This document shows positions 43,746-51,276 of a stretch of DNA of 64,000 nt, piece after piece. The position numbers and the translations under genes are program-made. The notes under the pieces are model-generated. The model was not told the origin of the DNA, searched no databases, and saw nothing but the letters and a program-made list of their open reading frames with translations. The stretch comes from Wenxinia marina DSM 24838 (lineage in GTDB: Bacteria; Pseudomonadota; Alphaproteobacteria; Rhodobacterales; Rhodobacteraceae). The DNA is taken from positions 1 to 64,000 of the forward strand of contig NZ_KB902283.1 of assembly GCF_000379485.1 (NCBI RefSeq), given 5' to 3'. How positions within the stretch are numbered: the stretch's first letter is position 1; every line of letters begins with the position of its first letter.

Positions 43746-43794
43746 CCCGCGGTTGCAGTGCGGTGCGATTCATCGAGAGCCCGGCGCGACAGGT

Positions 43795-43975
43795 CCCGCC
43801 CGGGATCAGCCGCGCCAGCAGCCCGGGCAGCGGCTGGCCGCCCCCACGGCCGGACGCTTCGGTGCCGCCTGCGCGACGTTCGGGAGGAGCCCGTGACGGC
43901 GCCATGCGGCGACAAACTCCACCGGAGGAGCGTCTGCCCGCGGCCAGCCGATGCCCTCCGTCGCGCCGGCACCCC
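43795..43975 (+). repeat. Dispersed repeat, copy 2
   Basis: Contains GGGATCAGCCGCGCCAGCAG, CCCGGGCAGCGGCTGGCCGC, GACGCTTCGG, then GGAGGAGCGTCTGCCCGC and GATGCCCTCCGTCG. In this copy CAGCCGC can pair with GCGGCTG across GCCCGGGC. Matches the copies at 28.3 kb (inverted) and 50.9 kb. Confidence 0.55.
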
Positions 43976-44032
43976 TCCTTGTGCCGCCGCGCCCGCGAGG
44001 GCGTCGGGCTTCGAGACGGCGGGTGACGACCT

Positions 44033-44096
44033 CCGATCCGGAGATCGGTCCGGAAGCCGCACCGGCTTTCGCGCCGAAGTCCGTCCCGGACTTCGG
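44033..44096. repeat. Three back-to-back hairpins before the TerB-like gene
   Basis: CCGATC-CGGA-GATCGG (44033-44048), AAGCCG-CAC-CGGCTT (44054-44068), CCGAAGTCCG-TCC-CGGACTTCGG (44074-44096). All stems are perfect, loops of 3-4 bases, with 5-base spacers. Same architecture as the block at 48.1 kb. Confidence 0.65.
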
Positions 44097-44183
44097 TCCC
44101 GGCGGCTCGCGGCACGCCCTCCCCCGCCCTCGTGAGCACCCCCGCCCTTTCCGCACCGCCGCCCCGCCGCTATATCGCCCCCC

Positions 44184-44627
44184 ATGTTCGCCGATTTCCT
44201 CAAGCGCCTGACCGCCCCCGAGCCCGACAGGCTGCCCGATCCCGACGCCCGCCTCGCGCTCGCCGCGCTCCTCGTCCGCATCGCCCGCTCCGACGGCAGC
44301 TACGACCCGGACGAGCGGGCGCGGATCGACCGCATCCTCGCCCGCCGCGACGCGCTGACGCCGGACGCCGCCGCCCGCCTGCGCGAGGAGGCCGAGTCCC
44401 TGGAGGCCGAGGCTCCCGACACCGTCCGCTTCACCCGCGCGATCAAGGACGCGATCCCCTACGAGGAACGCGCGACGGTGATCGAGGCGCTGTGGGAGGT
44501 GGTGCTCGCCGACGGCGAGCGCGACACCGAGGAGGACGCCCTGCTGCGCCTCGTCGCCCCGCTCCTCGGGGTCGAGGATCAGGACAGCGCGCTGGCCCGC
44601 CAGCGGGTGCAGGCCCGCCTCGGCTGA
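44184..44627 (+). CDS. TerB-like protein
   Basis: 147 residues, all-helical, with the acidic metal-binding pattern of TerB/DjlA-like domains: VRIARSDGSYDPDERARIDR in one half and VVLADGERDTEEDALLR in the other. Proteins of this kind bind a divalent metal through Asp/Glu; the best known members belong to tellurite-resistance and phage-defence systems, but stand-alone copies are common in Rhodobacteraceae. One base separates it from the PhnD-like gene, so they form a pair. Confidence 0.8.
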   Translation: MFADFLKRLTAPEPDRLPDPDARLALAALLVRIARSDGSYDPDERARIDRILARRDALTPDAAARLREEAESLEAEAPDTVRFTRAIKDAIPYEERATVIEALWEVVLADGERDTEEDALLRLVAPLLGVEDQDSALARQRVQARLG

Positions 44628-44628
44628 G

Positions 44629-45387
44629 ATGTTCGCCGCCCTGCCGATGTACGACCGGCCGGAGACGGCGGCCGCGCACGACGCCCTGTGGACCGGCATT
44701 CGCGACCGCCTGCGGTCCGACGGGATCGACGCGCCGGCGTCGCTGGACCGCGAGACGGACCACATGGCGGGCTGGGCCCGCGACGACCTGCTGCTCGGCC
44801 AGATCTGCAACCTGCCGCTCCGCGTCCTGCACCGTCGCCGCCTGACCGTCCTCGGCTGCGGCGACTACGGCCTGGACGGCACCGCGCCCGGCCTCTACCG
44901 CTCGCTCTTCGTGGTGCGCGACGACCATCCGGCGCGCCGCCCCGAGGACGCCGTGCACGAACCATTCGCCTACAACGACGCCCTGTCCTGGTCCGGCTGG
45001 GGCGCGCCCTGGCACTGGGCCGACGCAAACGGCCTGTTCCTGACCCCGGCGCTCGCCACCGGCGCCCATACCGCGAGCGCCCGCGCCGTCGCGGACGGGC
45101 GCGCCGGCCTCGCCGCCATCGACGCCATCACCTGGCGCGCGCTGCAGAGGTGGGAGCCGGCGGCGGCCCGCCTCCGCGTGATCGGCCGCACCGGCGCCAG
45201 CCCGGGGCAGAGCTTCGTCACCGCCCGCCCGGAGCATGCCGACGCCATCCGCGCCGCCCTCGCCGCCGCCATCGCGGGGCTGCCGTCCGAGCACGCCGCC
45301 ACGCTCGGCCTGCGCGGCATCGTTCGCCTGCCCGACACCGCCTACGACCTGGCCGTTCCGCCCGATCCGCAGGCAATCGCCGCCTGA
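44629..45387 (+). CDS. PhnD/SsuA-type binding protein without signal peptide
   Basis: 252 residues. Starts directly with MFAALPMYDRPETAAAHDAL, a substrate-binding-protein fold of the phosphonate/phosphate class (PhnD/transferrin), with FAYNDALSWSGW as the ligand loop and VIGRTGASPGQSFVT in the second lobe. No signal peptide or lipobox, so it would stay in the cytoplasm unless exported unconventionally. Paired with the TerB-like gene, one base apart, and 85 bases upstream of an amino-acid-type ABC ATPase. Ligand unknown. Confidence 0.75.
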   Translation: MFAALPMYDRPETAAAHDALWTGIRDRLRSDGIDAPASLDRETDHMAGWARDDLLLGQICNLPLRVLHRRRLTVLGCGDYGLDGTAPGLYRSLFVVRDDHPARRPEDAVHEPFAYNDALSWSGWGAPWHWADANGLFLTPALATGAHTASARAVADGRAGLAAIDAITWRALQRWEPAAARLRVIGRTGASPGQSFVTARPEHADAIRAALAAAIAGLPSEHAATLGLRGIVRLPDTAYDLAVPPDPQAIAA

Positions 45388-45472
45388 GACGGCACGGCAC
45401 CCGCCCCGCGCCATTGCATGGACCGCCGAATTGCGCCCTACTCGCCGGCGGGAACAGGGGACCATCAGTCAC

Positions 45473-46243
45473 GTGAACACGCCGGTCATCGAGATCCGCG
45501 ACCTGCACAAGTCCTACGGCACGCTGGAGGTGCTGAAGGGCGTCGACATCGCCGCACCGGCGGGCCACGTCGTCAGCCTCATCGGCTCGTCCGGGTCGGG
45601 CAAGTCGACGCTGCTGCGCTGCGCGAACCTGCTGGAGGACAGCCAGCAGGGCGAGGTGATCTTCTGCGGCGAACCGGTCGCGTGGCGCGGCAGCGGCCTC
45701 GGCCGCCACCCGGCCGACCGGGCGCAGGTCACGCGGATCCGCACGAACCTGTCGATGGTGTTCCAGCAGTTCAACCTGTGGTCCCACATGACGGTCCTGC
45801 GCAACGTGATGGAGGCCCCCGTCACCGTCCTCGGCCGCGATCCGAAGGAGGTGGAGGAGCGGGCGCGCCATTACCTCGACCGCGTCGGCATTGGCGACAA
45901 GGCCGACGCCTGGCCCGCGCAGCTGTCGGGTGGCCAGCAGCAGCGGGCCGCGATCGCGCGGGCGCTCTGCATGGAGCCGAAGGCGCTGCTGTTCGACGAG
46001 CCAACCTCCGCCCTCGACCCCGAGCTGGAGCAGGAGGTGGTGCGCGTCATCAAGTCGCTCGCCGACGAGGGGCGCACCATGGTCCTCGTGACCCACGACA
46101 TGAAGATGGCGAACGACTGCTCGGACCACGTCGTCTTCCTCCACCAGGGCAGGATCGAGGAGCAGGGCCCGCCCGGCCAGGTCTTCGGCAACCCGCAGAC
46201 CGCTCGCCTGCGGCAGTTCCTCTCGGCGGGAGAGGCGGCATGA
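45473..46243 (+). CDS. Amino-acid-type ABC transporter ATP-binding protein
   Basis: 256 residues from a GTG at 45473; the frame is open further upstream but overlaps the previous gene. PAT-family ATPase: Walker A GSSGSGKST, Q-loop FQQFNLW, signature LSGGQQQR, Walker B LLFDEPTSALDP, and H-loop VTHDM. The insert GEPVAWRGSGLGRHPADRAQ after the first sheet is typical of HisP/OccP-like ATPases for basic amino acids or opines. First gene of an operon with a binding protein and two permeases; energises uptake at the inner membrane. Confidence 0.92.
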   Translation: MNTPVIEIRDLHKSYGTLEVLKGVDIAAPAGHVVSLIGSSGSGKSTLLRCANLLEDSQQGEVIFCGEPVAWRGSGLGRHPADRAQVTRIRTNLSMVFQQFNLWSHMTVLRNVMEAPVTVLGRDPKEVEERARHYLDRVGIGDKADAWPAQLSGGQQQRAAIARALCMEPKALLFDEPTSALDPELEQEVVRVIKSLADEGRTMVLVTHDMKMANDCSDHVVFLHQGRIEEQGPPGQVFGNPQTARLRQFLSAGEAA

Positions 46244-46386
46244 GGGTCCCGGACCGCGCGCCCGGCGCCAGCGCGGCCGGCAGGTCCGCCGAAGGTCCGA
46301 TCGACCGCACCGCCGCGAAACGCGCGGCGCAGCGGCAGGCTTGCGCAGGCGGCCGTTTCGCATAACCCTGTGCGGCAGAGAGAAAA

Positions 46387-46408
46387 GCCGCCGGACCGAA
46401 CCGGCGGC
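46387..46408 (+). repeat. Hairpin between the ATPase and binding-protein genes
   Basis: GCCGCCGG (46387-46394) and CCGGCGGC (46401-46408), perfect 8-bp stem, ACCGAA loop, 19 bases before the binding-protein ATG. Likely an attenuator or mRNA-processing/stabilising element that sets the level of the binding protein. Confidence 0.5.
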
Positions 46409-46427
46409 CCCCAACGGGAGAGACACG

Positions 46428-47150
46428 ATGAAACTGATCCTTTCCACGGCCACCGCCGCGCTGATCGCCGGCGGCGCGCTCGCCCAGGACGTGGTGCGCA
46501 TGGGCACCGAGGGCGCCTATCCTCCGTACAACTACATCGACGACGACGGCGAGGTCGCGGGCTTCGAGCGCGAGCTGGGCGACGAGCTGTGCGCGCGGGC
46601 CGAGCTGACCTGCGAGTGGGTCACCAACGACTGGGATTCGATCATCCCGAACCTCGTCTCGGGCAACTACGACACGATCATCGCCGGGATGAGCATCACG
46701 GACGAGCGGGACGAGGTCATCGACTTCACCCAGGACTATTACCCGCCGACCGAGAGCGCCTATGTCGCCGCCTCCGAGGACGTGGACGTGACCTCGGGCG
46801 TCGTCTCGGCGCAGACCGCCACCATCCAGGCCGGCCACGTCGCCGAGAGCGGCGCCTCGCTGCTCGAGTACGCGACGCCGGACGAGACCGTCGCCGCGGT
46901 CCGCTCGGGCGAGGCCGACGCGGTCTTCGCCGACTACGACTACCTCCTGCCGATCGTCGAGGCGTCGGGCGGCGAGCTGATGTTCGTGGGCGACCGCGTG
47001 CCGCTCGGCGGCGGCGTCGGCATGGGCCTGCGCGAGAGCGACACCGACCTGCGCGAGGCGATGGACGCGGCCATCAGCTCGATGAAGGAGGACGGCACGC
47101 TGAACGAGCTGCTGGTCAAGTGGTTCGGCGACCAGGTCGCGACCTACTGA
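46428..47150 (+). CDS. Amino-acid-type ABC transporter substrate-binding protein
   Basis: 240 residues with a signal peptide (LILSTATAALIAGGALAQ). Type 3 binding protein (HisJ/OccT class): VRMGTEGAYPPYNYIDDDGE opening, GFERELGDELC, and the ligand strand NYDTIIAGMSIT. Two cysteines in CARAELTC probably form the HisJ-type disulfide. A GGGAG Shine-Dalgarno precedes the ATG. Periplasmic. Ligand class is amino acid or opine/polyamine-like; not resolvable further. Confidence 0.92.
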   Translation: MKLILSTATAALIAGGALAQDVVRMGTEGAYPPYNYIDDDGEVAGFERELGDELCARAELTCEWVTNDWDSIIPNLVSGNYDTIIAGMSITDERDEVIDFTQDYYPPTESAYVAASEDVDVTSGVVSAQTATIQAGHVAESGASLLEYATPDETVAAVRSGEADAVFADYDYLLPIVEASGGELMFVGDRVPLGGGVGMGLRESDTDLREAMDAAISSMKEDGTLNELLVKWFGDQVATY

Positions 47151-47158
47151 AGACAAGG

Positions 47159-47188
47159 GGCGCGGGGCCGGTCGGCCGGCCCCGCGCC
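47159..47188 (+). repeat. Very stable hairpin after the binding-protein gene
   Basis: A perfect 13-bp stem: GGCGCGGGGCCGG (47159-47171) with CCGGCCCCGCGCC (47176-47188), TCGG tetraloop. It lies between the binding-protein stop and the permease start, the place where intercistronic stem-loops protect the binding-protein mRNA and lower permease expression, as after malE. Confidence 0.65.
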
Positions 47189-47196
47189 AGTTCCGC

Positions 47197-48084
47197 ATGT
47201 TCGCCGCCTGCGCCGATCCCGCTAGCCTCGAGGGCCTGACCTGGCTCGCCTGCTACCTGACCACGGGCAAGCACATGGCGATCTACTGGTCGGTGGGCAC
47301 GGTCCTTCTGCTGCTCGCGATCACCGCGCCGGTGGCGCTGGCCTTCGGCTTCGGCGGCGCGGTCATGGCGCGCAGCCACATCCCGCCGGTGGCGTGGATC
47401 GGCCGCGGCTACATCGCGGTCGTCCGCGGCGTGCCGGACATCGCCTTCTTCCTGTTCTTCGTGATCGCCCTCGACCAGGCGTTCGAGTACGTCCGCCACC
47501 GCATCAAGTGCCCCGATTGGACGGACCCGGTGCGGCAGGGCAACGATTTCCTCGTCTGCCCCGCGGCCAAGCTGCCGCTGTCCACCGCGCCCGAATGGGT
47601 GCACGAGACCTACGGCTTCCTCGTCGCCGTCCTCACCTTCTCCATCGTGTTCGGGGCGTTCGCCGCGAACGTCCTCTACGGCGCGATGCGGGCGGTGCCG
47701 CACGCGCAGATCGAGACGGCCGAGGCCTACGGCATGACCCGCCGCCAGACCTTCCGCCGCATCCTGGTGCCGCAGATGTGGGTCTATGCGCTGCCGGGCC
47801 TGTCCAACCTCTGGATGGTGCTGGTGAAGGCGACGCCGCTGCTGTTCCTCCTCGGCGTCGAGGACATCGTCTACTGGGCGCGCGAGCTGGGCGGGACCAA
47901 GACGCCGCAATTCACCGACTACCCGCACGGCGACTGGCGGATGTGGTACTTCCTCGCGCTCCTCGTCTTCTACCTCGGCGTGACCAAGGTGTCCGAGATC
48001 GGGCTGGAGCGGCTGATGCGTCGCCTCAGCCACGGCCAGGCGACGACGGGGGGCGAGCTGCTGCGCAAGGAGGTCACGCAATGA
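47197..48084 (+). CDS. Amino-acid-type ABC transporter permease (first subunit)
   Basis: 295 residues. HisM/HisQ-class permease with YWSVGTVLLLLAITAPVALA first span, VVRGVPDIAFFLFF and the coupling helix ETAEAYGMTRRQTFRRILVP. Longer than usual because of a periplasmic loop of about 50 residues (RHRIKCPDWTDPVRQGND) carrying two cysteines. The stop overlaps ATG 48081 (ATGA) of a 44-codon frame leading into the hairpin block. Confidence 0.9.
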   Translation: MFAACADPASLEGLTWLACYLTTGKHMAIYWSVGTVLLLLAITAPVALAFGFGGAVMARSHIPPVAWIGRGYIAVVRGVPDIAFFLFFVIALDQAFEYVRHRIKCPDWTDPVRQGNDFLVCPAAKLPLSTAPEWVHETYGFLVAVLTFSIVFGAFAANVLYGAMRAVPHAQIETAEAYGMTRRQTFRRILVPQMWVYALPGLSNLWMVLVKATPLLFLLGVEDIVYWARELGGTKTPQFTDYPHGDWRMWYFLALLVFYLGVTKVSEIGLERLMRRLSHGQATTGGELLRKEVTQ

Positions 48085-48215
48085 GCGCCCCCCGGAAATC
48101 ACGCGATTTCCGTGCACGATCTCCACGCGGAGATCGTACGCCAGTTTCTGCGCAGAAACTGGCGCCAGAAACTGCGCAGTTTCTGCCCGCCCCACCCGAA
48201 GGCCGCGCATCGTGA
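48081..48215 (+). CDS. Short coupled frame spanning the hairpin block (doubtful gene)
   Basis: 44 codons beginning in the stop of the first permease (ATGA) and ending in the GTG start of the second permease (GTGA). The peptide begins MSAPRKSRDF and is largely encoded by the palindromes, so a protein function is unlikely. Its translation may couple the two permeases across the inserted hairpins. Confidence 0.25.
   Translation: MSAPRKSRDFRARSPRGDRTPVSAQKLAPETAQFLPAPPEGRAS
48094..48185. repeat. Four consecutive palindromes between two permease genes
   Basis: GGAAATC-ACGC-GATTTCC (48094-48111), ACGATCTCC-ACGC-GGAGATCGT (48116-48137), a perfect 26-base palindrome with arm CGCCAGTTTCTGC (48139-48164), and a perfect 20-base palindrome with arm CAGAAACTGC (48166-48185). 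The first two share the loop ACGC. The last two share the CAGTTTCTG core in opposite order. Far more AT than the flanking genes. Not a known element to me. Confidence 0.8.
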
Positions 48216-49021
48216 CCTGCGCCGCCACCATCGCCGACTACGCCCTGCGCTCCATCGGCATCGGCGAGCGCCTCCTGCCGCGCAGCGACTTCACCCTCTG
48301 CGAGCAGGTCACGCTGATCGGCTCGGGCATGATCTGGAACATCTATTTCGGCACCGTCGCGCTGCTGACCGGCTTCGCGCTGGCCACCGCCGTCGCCCTC
48401 GGCAAGGCGTCCCGCAACCCGCTCCTGCGCAAGCCGGCCGAGTGGTTCGTCTTCGTCTTCCGCGGCTCGCCGCTCTTCATCCAGTTCTTCTTCGCCTACT
48501 TCCTGTTCCTGTCGCTGAAGTCGGCCTACCCCGCCTGGGGCGCCTTCACCTCCGCCTGGCTCGGCGCCGCGCTGGTCCTGTTCCTGAACACCGCCGCCTA
48601 CTCGGCCGAGATCTTCTACGGGGCCTTGCGCTCGATCCCGAAAGGCGACACCGAGGCGGCCGACGCCTACGGCTTCGCCGGCTGGGCGAAGTTCCGGCGC
48701 ATCACCTGGCCCACCATGCTGCGCCTGGCCTGGCCGGCCTACACGAACGAGGCGATCTTCCTGTTCCACGCCACCACGCTCGTCTTCTTCTCCGGCTTCC
48801 CGGCGGCGCAGCAGCGGGGAGACGCCCTCTATTACGCGTCCTACTTCGCGGACAAGACGTTCAACCCGTTCGTCCCCTACCCGATCCTCGCCGGCTACTT
48901 CATCCTCGCCACCTTGTGCATCATCGCGGTCTTCGGCGCCGTGAACCGCCGCCTCAACCGCCATCTCCCGGCCGAGCGGCGCGCCCGCCGGCCGCGGATG
49001 ATGCCGCAGCTGGCGCGCTGA
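48212..49021 (+). CDS. Amino-acid-type ABC transporter permease (second subunit)
   Basis: 269 residues from GTG 48212, which gives the TCAATIADYALRSIGIGER opening common in such permeases. VFVFRGSPLFIQFFF and the coupling helix EAADAYGFAGWAKFRRITWP identify the HisM/HisQ class. The GTG lies in the stop of the short frame (GTGA). Its stop overlaps the glutamine-synthetase-like start (TGATG). Confidence 0.9.
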   Translation: MTCAATIADYALRSIGIGERLLPRSDFTLCEQVTLIGSGMIWNIYFGTVALLTGFALATAVALGKASRNPLLRKPAEWFVFVFRGSPLFIQFFFAYFLFLSLKSAYPAWGAFTSAWLGAALVLFLNTAAYSAEIFYGALRSIPKGDTEAADAYGFAGWAKFRRITWPTMLRLAWPAYTNEAIFLFHATTLVFFSGFPAAQQRGDALYYASYFADKTFNPFVPYPILAGYFILATLCIIAVFGAVNRRLNRHLPAERRARRPRMMPQLAR

Positions 49022-50352
49022 TGGGCTGGCTCGAGGATCACCCGGACGTGCGCAACGTCCGCTGCGGCGCCGCCGATCTGAACGGCCAGGCGCGCGGCAA
49101 GCGTATCCCGGTGAAATTCGCGAAGAAGCTGGAGGAGGAGGGCACCCGCTTCCCCCTCTCCGTCCTCAACCTCGACATCTGGGGCGAGGACGTGGAGGAC
49201 TCGCCGCTCGTGTTCGAGATCGGCGACCCCGACGGCGTCCTCTGGCCGACCGAGCGGGGCTACGTGCCGATGCCGTGGCTGCCGACCCCCTCGGCCCTGC
49301 TGCCGGTCTGGATGTCCACCGAGGACGGCCGGCCGTTCGATGGCGACCCCCGCCACGCGCTGCGCGCCGTGGTCGACCGCTACAAGGCCCTCGGCCTGAC
49401 GCCGGTGGTGGCGACCGAGATGGAGTTCTACCTCGTCGACGACAGCGGCAAGGAGATCCGCCAGCCGGTCTCGCCGCGCTCGGGCAAGCGCCGGATGGGC
49501 GCCGACATCCTGTCGCTGCGCGCGCTCGACGCCTTCGACATCTTCTTCAACGACCTCTACGACGGCTGCGAGGAGATGGACATCCCGGCCGAGGCCGCGA
49601 TCTCGGAGGTCGGGCTGGGGCAGTTCGAGGTGAACCTCGTCCACGTCCCCGACGCGCTGAAGGCGGCGGACGATGCGTGGCTGTTCAAGATGCTGGTCCG
49701 CGGCCTCGCCCGCAAGCACGGCATGGCGGCCAGCTTCATGGCCAAGCCCTACGAGGACTGGGCCGGCAACGGCCTGCACTGCCACTTCTCGGTGCTGGAC
49801 GCCGAGGGCCGCAACATCTTCGCCGACGGCACCCACGCCGGCACGCCTGCGCTGAAGAGCGCGATCGCCGGGGCGCTGAAGGGCATCCCCGAACTGTCGC
49901 TGATCTTCGCGCCCCACGCCAACAGCTACCAGCGCCTCGTCCCCGAGAGCCACGCCCCCACCGGCATCTGCTGGGCCCACGACAACCGCACCGCGTCGGT
50001 GCGCGTCCCCGGGGGCTCGCCCGCCGCGCGGCGGGTGGAACACCGTGTCGCGGGCGGCGACGTGAACCCCTACCTGTTCCTCGCCGCCGTCCTCGGCTCC
50101 GCCCTCGTCGGGATCGAGGAGGGCTGGACGCCGCCGCCGCCCATCGAGGGCAACGCCTACGAGCAGGACCTGCCGCAGATCCCCGCCACCTGGGCCGACG
50201 CGATCGATGCGTTCGAGGCGTCGGACCTCGCCCGCCGCATCTTCCCGCAGCAGCTGATCGACAACCTCGTCATGACCAAGCGGCAGGAACTGCACTACAT
50301 CGCCGAACTGACGCCCGCCCAGCAGATCGAGCTGTATCTCGATACGGTGTGA
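49021..50352 (+). CDS. Glutamine synthetase-like gamma-glutamyl ligase (first copy)
   Basis: 443 residues. Glutamine synthetase fold: VATEMEFYLVD is the metal-binding ExE strand, AISEVGLGQFEVNL and NGLHCHFSVLD supply metal and glutamate residues, PTGICWAHDNRTASVRVPGG is the Arg-containing active-site segment. Class is PuuA/GlnT-like rather than true GS. The stop of the permease overlaps its start, so import and glutamylation are coupled. It probably ligates glutamate to an imported amine or amino acid. Confidence 0.88.
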   Translation: MGWLEDHPDVRNVRCGAADLNGQARGKRIPVKFAKKLEEEGTRFPLSVLNLDIWGEDVEDSPLVFEIGDPDGVLWPTERGYVPMPWLPTPSALLPVWMSTEDGRPFDGDPRHALRAVVDRYKALGLTPVVATEMEFYLVDDSGKEIRQPVSPRSGKRRMGADILSLRALDAFDIFFNDLYDGCEEMDIPAEAAISEVGLGQFEVNLVHVPDALKAADDAWLFKMLVRGLARKHGMAASFMAKPYEDWAGNGLHCHFSVLDAEGRNIFADGTHAGTPALKSAIAGALKGIPELSLIFAPHANSYQRLVPESHAPTGICWAHDNRTASVRVPGGSPAARRVEHRVAGGDVNPYLFLAAVLGSALVGIEEGWTPPPPIEGNAYEQDLPQIPATWADAIDAFEASDLARRIFPQQLIDNLVMTKRQELHYIAELTPAQQIELYLDTV

Positions 50353-50358
50353 CCGGGC

Positions 50359-50745
50359 TCAGGAGCCCGGCAGCGTCACCCGCCGCTCACGCAACCAGGA
50401 CGTCATCTGCCAGCGCAGCAGGTAGTCCGCGGAGAAGACCGAGTAGGACACGCCCGCCGCTTCGGCCGCGGTCCTTATCTGCAGCTCGTACGGCCCCTCG
50501 CGGCCGTCGGTGTCGATCAGCACCACCGCCGGCGCCTTGCCGGTGAGCGCGGCGAAGAACAGCGCCTGCTGCAGGCTGTCCAGCGACGAGCGCCGGTCGA
50601 GCCCGATCTCGATCACCTGCGTCTCGGTCTCGCAGTCGACCCGCACCCGGTGCAGGTCGTAGCCGACCGAGTAGCCGTGGCTGACCTCCGCCGTTCCGTT
50701 CAGGAACAGCGCGCAGAGGATCGGGATGAAGTCGGCCTCGAGCAC
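50359..50745 (-). CDS. Conserved-looking protein of unknown function
   Basis: 128 residues, no signal peptide. The central part, TQVIEIGLDRRSSLDSLQQA, then PAVVLIDTDGREGPYELQIR, alternates beta strands and helices in the manner of a PD-(D/E)XK-like fold, but the catalytic lysine is not evident. Starts ATG 50745, convergent to the glutamine-synthetase-like gene with six bases between. I recall similar proteins only as hypothetical in Rhodobacteraceae. Confidence 0.65.
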   Translation of the reverse strand: MLEADFIPILCALFLNGTAEVSHGYSVGYDLHRVRVDCETETQVIEIGLDRRSSLDSLQQALFFAALTGKAPAVVLIDTDGREGPYELQIRTAAEAAGVSYSVFSADYLLRWQMTSWLRERRVTLPGS

Positions 50746-50834
50746 GGTGCGGCAGGTCCGTTAAGGAAGGTTAACGAAAGGTTAACGTCGGATCGCCGAC
50801 CCGTCGAGCCGCAAGCGCCCCGGAAGCAGCGGTA

Positions 50835-51085
50835 GGGCGCCATGAGTTGCGGACCATCACCGCCGGAGGCGTCCGTCCGCTGCTAGCCACCGCCCTACCC
50901 GATCCTCCCCCCGCCCGGAATCAGCCGCGAAGCGGCCCGGGCTGCGTCTGGCCGCCCCCCCCCCCGGCAAGACGCTGCCTCGCCGCCGGCGCGACGAAAG
51001 AGGTCGTGCGGGGGCGGGCCATAAGCACGGACCATCACCGGAGGAGCGTCAGTCGGCGCACAGGTGCCGCCCTCGCGTCGCTGTA
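50835..51085 (+). repeat. Dispersed repeat, partial copy plus copy 3
   Basis: A 3' part (GACCATCACCGCCGGAGG at 50850 and CGTCCGTCCGC) is followed by a full copy: GGAATCAGCCGCGAAGCGG, CCCGGGCTGCGTCTGGCCGC, GACGCTGCC, then GACCATCACCGGAGGAGCG. So two units stand in tandem. Matches 43795-43975 and the inverted copy at 28250-28445. Confidence 0.55.
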
Positions 51086-51135
51086 GGGTGGGTGCAACCC
51101 ACCGCGTTGAGATCGGTGGGTTTCACCCACCCTAC
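51083..51135. repeat. Long inverted repeat, 22-bp arms
   Basis: Arms 51083-51104 and 51114-51135 pair over 22 bases with one mismatch, around a 9-base loop (CGTTGAGAT). The arms open with GTAGGGTGGGTGCAACCC, a motif I know from scattered hairpin repeats in unrelated bacteria, which suggests a small mobile hairpin element. Confidence 0.7.
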
Positions 51136-51276
51136 GGCCCCGGGCCAGCCCCCCAACCGCCCTGGCGACGGCCGGCCGCCCCCCGTGCCGCCGTCCTCCG
51201 TTCCCCCGGCGACGCCCGCCGGATGAACCCGATCCCGCGCGCTCGCGTTGGCCCGCGAAGTTCCAAGGACGTCCCG

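Larger units (their letters stand above)
43628..44183. other. 556-base repeat-rich region between rlmJ and the TerB-like gene
   Basis: No supported gene. In order: a REP-like palindrome (43725-43745), a copy of the dispersed repeat (43795-43975), and three back-to-back hairpins (44033-44096). It is a cluster of structured elements rather than plain spacer. Confidence 0.65.
50746..51276. other. 531-base repeat-rich region before the GluR0-like gene
   Basis: No supported gene. First, an AT-richer strip with the direct repeat GGTTAACG (50770-50785), probably promoter of the unknown minus-strand gene. Then a partial plus a full copy of the dispersed repeat (50835-51085) and a long inverted repeat (51083-51135). 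The final 140 bases, up to the GluR0-like start, hold no obvious element besides the AAGGA Shine-Dalgarno. Confidence 0.6.

Noticed and set aside
42017-44281. A 754-codon frame ending in the MipA-like protein
   Set aside because: Only the last 244 codons have a signal peptide and beta-barrel pattern; the upstream part covers rlmJ and repeats.
44184-44627. A tellurite-resistance or phage-defence operon
   Set aside because: Only a single TerB-like gene is present, with no TerC, TerD or partner genes.
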